Below, in pieces: positions 8,428 to 15,712 of a stretch of DNA of 35,767 bases. Under the pieces are notes generated by a model. That model was given only the letters and a program-made list of their open reading frames with translations, ran no database searches and was not told the DNA's origin. Made by a program: the position numbers and the translations under genes. The stretch lies in contig CAILUI010000280.1 in the NCBI GenBank assembly GCA_903837355.1, positions 1 through 35,767 on the forward strand. Direction: 5' to 3'. Origin of the DNA: an uncultured Victivallales bacterium (GTDB lineage Bacteria; Verrucomicrobiota; Lentisphaeria; Oligosphaerales; JAFGRS01). Numbering within the stretch: position 1 is the stretch's first letter; each line of letters begins with the position of its first letter.

Positions 8428-10499
8428 CGGTCGACGGCGGCCGAGGCAGCACCGGGGAGGCTGGAACGGACGCGGGCACGAAGGCCGTCGCGCCCGCGCC
8501 GCCACCCTTCTTCAAGGACCGCCGGGCGGCGGCCGGCGAGGCCCTTGCCCGGCACCGGGGTGGGCCGCGCCGACGCATGCCCCCACTCGTCGAGGCGGCT
8601 CCGGTTGACCCGCCGATCGCTGCGCCTACCCCTGGCACTGACCCGGTTGCCGTGCCCGTGGCGACGAGCGCGGACCAGGTCGAGCCGCAGGCCGTTACGG
8701 CCGAGCCGGAGCCGAGCGTCGAGCCGGTGGCCGCCGTCGTTGCGGCCGAGCCGGAGCCGAGCGTCGAGCCGGTGGCCGCCGTCGTTGCGGCCGAGCCGGA
8801 GCCGAGCGTCGAGCCGGTGGCCGCCGTCGTTGCAGCCGAACCGGAGCCGAGCGTCGAGCCGGTGGCCGCCGCCGTTGCAGCCGAACCGGAGCCGAGGGTG
8901 GGGGCAGTGGCGCGGCCAGCGGGGCTTGCCCACTGGCGTGAGCGCCTGCGCTCTGGCAACCGCCGGAGCGTGCTGGTGGCTGCACGGCGGGCGGCGCGCG
9001 ACCCCGAGCCAGCGGCGGTGCCCAGCGTTTCCGGCAAGGGGGGCGGAGAGATGGCGACGGCACTGCGTGGCAAGGCGGCATCGGCCATGGCACGGTGGCG
9101 GTGGCGCCGGCACGCGGACGGTGGCGGAACCGCGGGGCCAGGGCTGGCGGACCTGCCACGGCTCTCGCCCTTCACCGCGGAGCTAACCGGGGACATCCTA
9201 CGGCTTACCCCCGCCGTGCTGCTATGCGTGATCGGGATCGCGCTGACCTACTGCGTCTGCGTTCCCATCGACGGGGCTCCCGAGCGGCTCTACTGGCGGC
9301 GGCAGAGCGCGTTCCTCGCGGTAGGGCTGGGTTTGTACGCAGTCATTGGTAAGGTGAACAATGCCCCGATCTCGCGGCGGATGCTGATGCGGATCCTCTA
9401 CGCCATTCTCTGCATCGGCTTGCCGGTGCTGGTGCTGCTCCTCGGGCGTGCCACCGGTAACGGCTTGCGTTGGCTGAACCTCTTTGGTCTGCTGTCCATC
9501 CAGCCTGCGGAGTTCGCCAAGATTGCGCTCATCTGGGTGGTGGCAGAGTTGGTCAATCCGGAGGACGCCATGGCCCGGGTGGCTGTGGTTCGGCGACACT
9601 TGCTGGCGGTGCTGGCGGTCGCGGTTCCGGTGGCGCTGGTGTTCATGGAGCGGTCCATGGGCAATACGGCGCTACTTTGTCTGTCGGTAGGCACGGTGCT
9701 GGCGACGCGCTGGTTCTCCTGGCCTATCCTGCTGGGGCTGCTGCTGGCCGGCCTGGTGGGGCTGGCCCCCGTGGGTCGGGCGATTGTGGAGATTCGCAAT
9801 CCCACTCCCGGCATTGACGTGGCCCGCTGGCAAGCGCGCGAGGGCCGGTCGGAGGCGGAGCCCATCCCGATCGGTTTGAGCGTGCGGGAAGTCAGTTCCG
9901 TGGTTGCCCCGGCGGGGGCCACCGGGCTGCTGTCGCACTGCCCGGACCGGTTTGCCTGCTACCTCAGCCAGCATGGCGGCTGGAATGCCCGCCAGGCTCT
10001 GCGCTGCGTGCGCCTCGGGGGCGTGGATGGCAGCGGTTGGCGCAAGGGCATCATCACCATTCTGGGCTATCTACCCCGTACGGTGCAACACACGGATTTC
10101 ATCTACTGTGTTCTGAGTGAGTCTTTTGGGTTTCTGGGCGGCCTGCTGGTGCTGGGGTTGATCGCCTGGCTGATCGTGGTGATTCTGTGGAACGGCGTCC
10201 ACTCCCCGCATCCCGCCGCCTGGTCCTTCAGCGTGGGTTTCGCGACGCTGCTGTTTCTGCAGACCCTGATCCATGTCGGGATGGCGCTACGCCTGTTGCC
10301 GATCATCGGCATTCCGCTGCCGTTTGTCAGCTACGGCGGCTCGTTTCTGGTCACCAGCTTCGCCGCTCTCGGGTTGGTGGCGCGGTACTCGGCTGCGGTG
10401 CCGGCCGAACCGCGGGTCGTCGTTCAGGAAAGCCCCACGCCAGCCGCGGACACGGAGACGTCCCAGCGCCTGAGCTCGAGCGCGCCCATTCCGGCCTGA
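8355..10499 (+). CDS. rodA: RodA-type SEDS glycosyltransferase with long repeat-containing N-terminal extension
   Basis: This is 714 residues from ATG 8355, with AGGAG at 8342-8346. The SEDS core begins near residue 280 and has about ten membrane helices. It carries the catalytic-site signatures QPAEFAK (Glu of the SEDS active site) and HTDFIY (essential Asp), and ends with PLPFVSYGGSFL. The enzyme polymerises lipid II with PBP2. Two things are odd. The first 280 residues are cytosolic, Ala/Pro/Glu-rich and low complexity, including four perfect-to-near 15-residue repeats at residues 116-175. The peptide at residues 5-19 (ATSAMARWRQRRDGG) reappears near residue 241 (AASAMARWRWRR). A second possible start, ATG 9051, is preceded by GGCGGAGAG and would give a normal-sized 482-residue RodA. 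The large extracytoplasmic loop before HTDF is also longer than usual. Confidence 0.88.
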   Translation: MDRGATSAMARWRQRRDGGATDPVAVDGGRGSTGEAGTDAGTKAVAPAPPPFFKDRRAAAGEALARHRGGPRRRMPPLVEAAPVDPPIAAPTPGTDPVAVPVATSADQVEPQAVTAEPEPSVEPVAAVVAAEPEPSVEPVAAVVAAEPEPSVEPVAAVVAAEPEPSVEPVAAAVAAEPEPRVGAVARPAGLAHWRERLRSGNRRSVLVAARRAARDPEPAAVPSVSGKGGGEMATALRGKAASAMARWRWRRHADGGGTAGPGLADLPRLSPFTAELTGDILRLTPAVLLCVIGIALTYCVCVPIDGAPERLYWRRQSAFLAVGLGLYAVIGKVNNAPISRRMLMRILYAILCIGLPVLVLLLGRATGNGLRWLNLFGLLSIQPAEFAKIALIWVVAELVNPEDAMARVAVVRRHLLAVLAVAVPVALVFMERSMGNTALLCLSVGTVLATRWFSWPILLGLLLAGLVGLAPVGRAIVEIRNPTPGIDVARWQAREGRSEAEPIPIGLSVREVSSVVAPAGATGLLSHCPDRFACYLSQHGGWNARQALRCVRLGGVDGSGWRKGIITILGYLPRTVQHTDFIYCVLSESFGFLGGLLVLGLIAWLIVVILWNGVHSPHPAAWSFSVGFATLLFLQTLIHVGMALRLLPIIGIPLPFVSYGGSFLVTSFAALGLVARYSAAVPAEPRVVVQESPTPAADTETSQRLSSSAPIPA
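8700..8897 (+). repeat. 45-bp in-frame tandem repeat inside rodA
   Basis: Four units of 45 bp start at 8700, 8745, 8790 and 8835, with a partial fifth at 8880-8897. Units differ by only a few bases. Each encodes 15 residues of the form AEPEPSVEPVAAVVA. The near-identity at DNA level indicates recent expansion, so copy number may vary between strains. Confidence 0.92.
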
Positions 10500-10522
10500 G
10501 CCTGGTCGGCGGTGGTCCGTCT

Positions 10523-11713
10523 CTAGTACTGGCAGTACTTCTGGATCGTGGCCATGATCAGGCGCAGGCCGGTCAGGCGCGAGCCGTTGTTGATGCTGCC
10601 GGCAGTACAGAAGACCACGCCCCGCCGTTCCCGCGACATCTCGAAATCACGGATCGTCTCCGCCACGATCTGGACCTCCTGGTTGCGGCTGAAGGTGAAC
10701 GGCGCCAGTTGGCCGTGGATCTCCGCCTTCGGGAGGTGTTCCCGGATCTGGAGGACCGACAGGTTGGGTCCGAAGTTCACCCCGGTCAATCCGAGTCGGC
10801 CGAGGAGGGGCAACAGGTGCGCCATGTCCGAGTCCGAGTGCTGGTAGCGGCTGTGCTGGGGCTCCGGGCTGTAGACAGCGAACACGCCCTGGAGGATGGG
10901 GTAGCCGAAGAACGCATACATCTCCGGGTTCAGCAGGCAGCAGTTGTCGTCGGCCCAGCCCCAACCCCGGGGCGCCGTCTGCGGCGTGAAACCGGCTTCC
11001 TCGTCGAGGACTCGGGCGCGTTCCAGTATGGCTCTCAGGATGAGATCGCGGAAGCGGGCCGCCAGTTGCGGGTTGTCAAGGATCAGGAAAATCAGGTTCT
11101 CGGCGCCGTAGACGCTGCAGGCGAAGGTGATCGGGCCGCGCTGGCCACGATAGAGGGGCGGCTTTGCCCCGGCTCCCAGCAGTCGGGCTTTTTCCGGCGC
11201 CCAGTTCGGCGGCAGCATGAAGTCGCGCAGGTTCTCGAGGCGCGCTTCGACGCGGTCCAGCAGCGCCGCGAGTTCTGTCGGCGTGCCGGCCGACGGTTGC
11301 AGCCAGTAGGACCAGCTATGCCACTCCTGGCGGGCTTCGAAGATATCATGCAGTTCCTTCACCGCCGGCCAGGCCAGGTGCGGAGCGGGCAGTTGTTCGC
11401 TGAGGAGTCGCCGGCCGACGATCTGCTGGGCGATGTCGTTGTAGCGGCGGCTGAGGCTCACGCGGTACTCGGCGTTGTGCTGGAGGTCATGCCAGTTCTC
11501 GGGAAGGCCAAGCTCCGCAAACACGCCCTCCGTTGACATCAGCACCCCGAGCGGGAGTTGCGGGCAGTCGGCGGCCCAGGCGTTGGCCCGCGCCGTGGCC
11601 TGGTCCGCCCAGAAACGTTCCAGATCCACCGGCGCCAGCCCGTGGTTGGCGCGCGCCTCGGCGACCAGTTCCTCTGCCCTGGCGAGATGGTGTGGCTGCA
11701 GATGGACGCTCAT
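10523..11713 (-). CDS. Uroporphyrinogen decarboxylase (URO-D)-like family protein
   Basis: This is 396 residues from ATG 11713, with AGGAG eight bases upstream. The sequence resembles the divergent URO-D-superfamily proteins common in Lentisphaerota and Planctomycetota, with a barrel-type pattern and motifs such as VNFGPNLSV and AEIHGQLAP near the C-terminus. It ends only 23 bp from the rodA stop in convergent orientation. Members of this group include corrinoid-dependent methyltransferases as well as true heme enzymes. The lack of heme-pathway neighbours argues against a HemE role. Substrate cannot be assigned. No signal peptide is seen, so it is cytosolic. Confidence 0.6.
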   Translation of the reverse strand: MSVHLQPHHLARAEELVAEARANHGLAPVDLERFWADQATARANAWAADCPQLPLGVLMSTEGVFAELGLPENWHDLQHNAEYRVSLSRRYNDIAQQIVGRRLLSEQLPAPHLAWPAVKELHDIFEARQEWHSWSYWLQPSAGTPTELAALLDRVEARLENLRDFMLPPNWAPEKARLLGAGAKPPLYRGQRGPITFACSVYGAENLIFLILDNPQLAARFRDLILRAILERARVLDEEAGFTPQTAPRGWGWADDNCCLLNPEMYAFFGYPILQGVFAVYSPEPQHSRYQHSDSDMAHLLPLLGRLGLTGVNFGPNLSVLQIREHLPKAEIHGQLAPFTFSRNQEVQIVAETIRDFEMSRERRGVVFCTAGSINNGSRLTGLRLIMATIQKYCQY

Positions 11714-11909
11714 CCTGGTTGCTCCTGTCGACCCTGCTCTGGCTGCCGGCGATCCGCCTGGGCGCACCTCGCCGCGGCGTCTGCTTCCCGGCTGTGCCTA
11801 CAAACCATACCACGTGAAGGGCCTTGCCGCGGTGGCGCTATCCCGCCAACGCGTGTCTAGTGTAGGACGCATCGCGCCCGGTCAGGGTCGCGGTCAGGAT
11901 AACGTTCAG

Positions 11910-12302
11910 ATGTTGCTCAGGGCTGCGCTAATCTGGTTGATCATCGCTGGAGCCGAGACGCTTCATGGGATTTTGCGCGTTAAGCTTCTGAACCCGCGCT
12001 TCGGTGACCGCCGCGCCCGCCAGGTTGCGGTCGTGTCCGGATCGCTGCTCATCCTGTTGATCGGCTGGGTGACGGTGCCGTGGATCGCGCCGCTGTCGAC
12101 GGGTCAGAGCCTGGCCGCCGGCGGGCTCTGGCTCGCCCTGATGCTGGCCCTTGATCTCGGGTTGGGGCGCTGGGTGATGCATGCTTCCTGGGAACGTCTG
12201 CTGGCCGACTTCAACCCTGCCAGAGGCGGTTTCCTAGGCTTCGGTATGCTGGTGCTGTTCGTCACACCGATAGTGATCGCGTCTTTGCGCCACGTCTACT
12301 GA
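11910..12302 (+). CDS. Small four-helix membrane protein of unknown function
   Basis: This 130-residue protein starts at ATG 11910 with a weak GGAT upstream. Four hydrophobic segments lie at residues about 3-20, 42-60, 69-90 and 105-125. A conserved-looking first loop, GAETLHGILRVKLLNPRFGDRRARQ, carries many Arg residues and is probably cytosolic. No enzyme motif or lipoprotein signal is seen. I recognise it only as a conserved-hypothetical type of inner-membrane protein. It stands divergent from the URO-D-like gene and 79 bp before the next gene on the same strand. Confidence 0.6.
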   Translation: MLLRAALIWLIIAGAETLHGILRVKLLNPRFGDRRARQVAVVSGSLLILLIGWVTVPWIAPLSTGQSLAAGGLWLALMLALDLGLGRWVMHASWERLLADFNPARGGFLGFGMLVLFVTPIVIASLRHVY

Positions 12303-12381
12303 GGCGCTGGGGTAGATGGCGGGCACTACGCACGGCGAGGCGGTCGGCGGTTCCGGTGAACGGAATGGAAAGGGGACGGGT

Positions 12382-13977
12382 ATGGCAACGAGGTTCGCAA
12401 GCGGGTGGGTCGTGCGCGTCGTGGCGGTGTCTCTCGCGGTCCTGGCCAGTGGGCTGGCGACTGCGGCAGCGGCACCGGCCCCAGCGGTGGCACTGCCCCG
12501 TCTGGGCATGAACCTGGCCGGCCCTGCGGACTGGAATACGGAGCTGCCCTTTGTCGATGTCTTCCGCCTGTCGCGGCCCTGGATCAGTCAACGTCAGGGT
12601 CAACCCTGGGGCAGGGGACCCGAGCTGCAGCTTGATGAGCACGGCTGGGTCAAGGCGCTGGAACCCGACTGTTGGGCCGAGACGCCGCTCTGTACCATCG
12701 ACGGTGGTCACTACCCCTCCGGCCGCTACACCGTTCTCTACGAGGGCCAGGGGCGTCTCGAGGTGGTTCACGCCGCGAAGGTCGCCGAGCGCGCGCCAGG
12801 GCGCCTGCTCATCGACGTCGAGGCCGCGAAAGGCGGCTTCTTTCTGCAACTGCGCGAGACCGATCCGGCCGACCCCGTGCGCAACCTCCGGGTCATCATG
12901 CCCGGTTTCGCCGAGACCTACGAGAAGGACCCCTGGCATCCGGCCTTCCTGCAGCGCTGGCAGGGCTTTGCCGTGCTGCGTTTCATGGACTTCATGCTGA
13001 CCAACGGGAGCGAGGTGAAGACCTGGGCTGACCGGCCGGCGCTGGCCGATGCGACCTGCACCCGCAAGGGCGTACCCTTGGAGCTGATGTGCGACCTGTG
13101 CAACCGGCTCGACGCCGATGCCTGGTTCTGCATGCCGCACCAGGCGGATGACGAGTACGTGCGCACCTTTGCGCGCCAGGCCAAACAGCTCCTCAAGTCT
13201 GAACGGCGCGTCTACATCGAGTACTCGAACGAGGTCTGGAACAGCATGTTCGCCCAGAGCCGCTGGGCGGGGCTGAAAGGGATCGAGCTGGGCTTCGCCG
13301 ACAAGTCGTGGGAGGCGGCCTGGCGCTACACCGCCTTCCGTTCCGTGCAGATCTTCCGCATCTGGGAGGAGGAACTCGGCGGGCGCGAGCGACTCGTGCG
13401 GGTGTTGGCGAGCCAGGGGGCGAACCCCTACGTCTCCGAGCGCATCGTCGAGTTCCAGGATGCCTCCGCGAGCGCCGATGTCTTGGCCATCGCGCCCTAC
13501 CTGGCCATGAACGTCAAGCCCGACGAGACGGCCGCCGTGCTCGCCCTCGGGCTGGATGGGGTGTTTGGGCGCCTGCGCGAACAGGTCCTGCCGGAGGCGC
13601 TTGAGCAGATCCGCAAACAGCAGGCGGTCGCGCAGAAATGCGGCCTGAAGCTGGTCGCCTACGAGGGTGGCCAGCACCTGGTGGGCGTGCAGGGCGGCGA
13701 GAACAACGACGACCTCACCGCGCTCTTTGGGCGGGCCAACCGTGACCCCCGTATGGGCCAGCTCTACAGCACCTACCTCGACGCCTGGGCAGCGGCCGGC
13801 GGCGACCTGTTCTGTGTCTTTTCCAGCACCGGGCGTTGGAGCAAGTGGGGCAGTTGGGGTCTGCTGGAGTACTCCGACGAGGCGCCCGCCAGTCAGCCGA
13901 AGTTCAGCGCGGTGCTGGAGTGGGCGCGCCAGCACGGGCAGCGCGTCGCCTGGCCGTCGCCGGCAGCGGCCAAGTGA
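12382..13977 (+). CDS. Secreted putative (beta/alpha)8 glycoside hydrolase-like protein
   Basis: This is 531 residues from ATG 12382 (GGAAAGGGGACGGG upstream). A signal peptide occupies residues about 1-33, ending in an Ala-rich cleavage region. The mature protein begins with PRLGMNLAG and has an all-beta-looking portion followed by a likely TIM barrel. E284 in YIEYSNEVWN matches the Asn-Glu acid/base motif of clan GH-A enzymes. E428 in VAYEGGQH could be the nucleophile. Similar proteins are usually annotated as cellulose-binding-domain proteins. The substrate is unknown. It is followed 102 bp later by a Gfo/Idh oxidoreductase, which fits a small sugar-use cluster. ATG 12316 in the same frame is an alternative start but would add 22 residues before the signal peptide. 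Confidence 0.7.
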   Translation: MATRFASGWVVRVVAVSLAVLASGLATAAAAPAPAVALPRLGMNLAGPADWNTELPFVDVFRLSRPWISQRQGQPWGRGPELQLDEHGWVKALEPDCWAETPLCTIDGGHYPSGRYTVLYEGQGRLEVVHAAKVAERAPGRLLIDVEAAKGGFFLQLRETDPADPVRNLRVIMPGFAETYEKDPWHPAFLQRWQGFAVLRFMDFMLTNGSEVKTWADRPALADATCTRKGVPLELMCDLCNRLDADAWFCMPHQADDEYVRTFARQAKQLLKSERRVYIEYSNEVWNSMFAQSRWAGLKGIELGFADKSWEAAWRYTAFRSVQIFRIWEEELGGRERLVRVLASQGANPYVSERIVEFQDASASADVLAIAPYLAMNVKPDETAAVLALGLDGVFGRLREQVLPEALEQIRKQQAVAQKCGLKLVAYEGGQHLVGVQGGENNDDLTALFGRANRDPRMGQLYSTYLDAWAAAGGDLFCVFSSTGRWSKWGSWGLLEYSDEAPASQPKFSAVLEWARQHGQRVAWPSPAAAK

Positions 13978-14079
13978 GGCATCGCGCTGGGGGCTGGTCG
14001 GAGGCGCAGTTCGAGGGCGCTGGTAACGGCGGCGCGACTGGCCACATTACCCCGTCGTCAGTGAGCCAGGGAGCAGCGT

Positions 14080-15366
14080 ATGAAACGGTTTGTCATCATC
14101 GGCACGGGTGGGCGCGGGACCGAGAGCTACGCGGCCACGTTGCTCAGAGAGTTCCCCGACACCATCGAATTGGCTGGCCTCTACGACATCAACCCCAAGC
14201 GCGCCGAGGCCAGCAATCTCATCCTCGGTACGCGGATTCCTGTCTTTGCGGATGCTGACCTGATGCTGCGCACGGTGCGGCCGGACGCGGTCATCGTGAC
14301 CAGCAAGGACAGCACCCACGCCGGCTATGTGGTACAAGCCCTGGATGCCGATATCAACGTCTTCAGCGAGAAGCCCCTATGCACGACCCGCGAGCAGGTG
14401 GCGGCCATCCGCGCCGCCGCCGCGCGCAGTTCGGCCAGCGGCTACGTGACGCACAACATGCGCTTCACTCCCGACCTTGAGGATTTCAAGCGGTTGCTCA
14501 TGGAAGGCGCCATCGGACGGGTGCTCTCCATGCAGTTCACCGAGACCCTGGATCGCTACCACGGCGCCGACTACTTCCGGCGCTGGCATCGGTTTATGGA
14601 GAACAGCGCCGGGCTGATGGTTCACAAGGCTTCGCACCACTTCGACATCCTGAACTGGCTCGCCGCCAGTCGTCCGCTAACGGTCACAGCGCAAGGCCGG
14701 CTCGCCTTCTACGGGCGCAATGGCGCTCGGCGCGGACCGCGGTGCAGTGCCTGCCCGCAGGCCGACCAGTGCGAGTTCTATGCCGATGTCTTCCGCAGCG
14801 AGAACAGCCGTCTCCTGTACCGGGAACCCGAGGTGGTCGACGGCTACTTCCGCGATGGTTGCGTGTTCGATGAGAGGATCAACATTCCGGATACTGTAGC
14901 GGCGACGATCGCCTACGAGAGCGGCACTATCGCCAGCTACTCGCTGATTGCCTATGCCAGCTACGAGAGCATGCGCCTTGCCGTCGAGGGCACGCGGGGG
15001 CGGCTGGAACTCTACCAGCGCTATGGGACGCCCTGGGCAGTCGGGAATCCTGCCGGTCAGGCCGATGCCAGCCTCGCGAACGACGGCAGCGCCGCCGAGG
15101 ACCAGCGTCGTTTCCTCTGGCACCTGCCGCACGAGCAGCGCCTCGAGGCCATTCCGGAACGTCAGGTGACCGGTGGCCATGGCGGTTCTGACCCCAAGCT
15201 CAGGGCCTTCCTGTTCGGGGCCGCGGGCCAGGAGGATCCGCTGGGGCTGAAGGCGCCCTTGGAGGACGGCATCCAGGCGGTGCTGGTGGGGGTTTCGGTG
15301 AACGCCAGCATGGCCGCCGGCGGCCTGCCAATCCACGTGCAGACAGGCGAGGGGGCAACCGCCTAG
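14080..15366 (+). CDS. Gfo/Idh/MocA family NAD(P)-dependent oxidoreductase
   Basis: This is 428 residues; start ATG 14080 has GGGAG six bases upstream. The N-terminus is a Rossmann fold with IGTGGRGTESYA for dinucleotide binding, and EKPLCTT near residue 97 is the family EKP motif. HKASHHFDILNWL near residue 187 supplies the usual catalytic His/Asp region. A short Cys-rich insert, CSACPQADQC, near residue 225 may bind a metal and is seen in some environmental members. Family members oxidise or epimerise sugars and cyclitols; the exact substrate cannot be read from sequence. No signal peptide is seen, so it is probably cytosolic. Confidence 0.85.
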   Translation: MKRFVIIGTGGRGTESYAATLLREFPDTIELAGLYDINPKRAEASNLILGTRIPVFADADLMLRTVRPDAVIVTSKDSTHAGYVVQALDADINVFSEKPLCTTREQVAAIRAAAARSSASGYVTHNMRFTPDLEDFKRLLMEGAIGRVLSMQFTETLDRYHGADYFRRWHRFMENSAGLMVHKASHHFDILNWLAASRPLTVTAQGRLAFYGRNGARRGPRCSACPQADQCEFYADVFRSENSRLLYREPEVVDGYFRDGCVFDERINIPDTVAATIAYESGTIASYSLIAYASYESMRLAVEGTRGRLELYQRYGTPWAVGNPAGQADASLANDGSAAEDQRRFLWHLPHEQRLEAIPERQVTGGHGGSDPKLRAFLFGAAGQEDPLGLKAPLEDGIQAVLVGVSVNASMAAGGLPIHVQTGEGATA

Positions 15367-15403
15367 GCCCGTGCAGGCTCAGCCGGCCGGTGGCGCCCGC
15401 GGG

Positions 15404-15709
15404 TCATCTAGGCAGGCGTGCCGCTACCGTCTCGGGAGGAAGGCCACGGACCAGCACCGCCTTCTCCCGGGACGTCTCGCCCTGCACGATCAGCACCGCC
15501 GACTTCGCCACCCCAAGGTGATCCGCCAGCAGGCGGCACAGCTCCGCGTTCGCCTTGCCGTCGACGGGAGGACCCGACACCGCGATCTTCAGGCGGTCGC
15601 CGACCTGCCCTAGAAGCCCGGGTCGGCGCGCCCGCGGCTGCAGGCGAATCTGGATGACCGTCCCCTCGCGGTGCGCCCCGAGGTAGGGCAAGGGCGCCGA
15701 CGGAGCCAC
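15404..15709 (-). CDS. DUF167 / YggU family protein
   Basis: This is 101 residues starting at GTG 15709, with GGGGAG seven bases upstream inside the end of ftsH. The sequence shows the DUF167 pattern: IQIRLQPRAR at the N-terminus and the diagnostic VSGPPVDGKANAELCRLLAD, followed by VLIVQGETSREKAVLV. It is a small alpha/beta fold of unknown biochemical role. It lies three bases after the ftsH stop and is therefore co-transcribed and probably translationally coupled. Confidence 0.85.
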   Translation of the reverse strand: MAPSAPLPYLGAHREGTVIQIRLQPRARRPGLLGQVGDRLKIAVSGPPVDGKANAELCRLLADHLGVAKSAVLIVQGETSREKAVLVRGLPPETVAARLPR

Positions 15710-15712
15710 GGT

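Noticed and set aside
8700..8897. CRISPR-like periodic array
   Set aside because: The 45-bp units are contiguous with no spacers, in frame, and encode protein; it is a coding tandem repeat.
12262..13935. 557-codon open frame on the minus strand
   Set aside because: It lies wholly opposite the secreted hydrolase-like gene, which has a signal peptide and recognisable motifs. The antisense translation shows no family features and is a GC-rich shadow.
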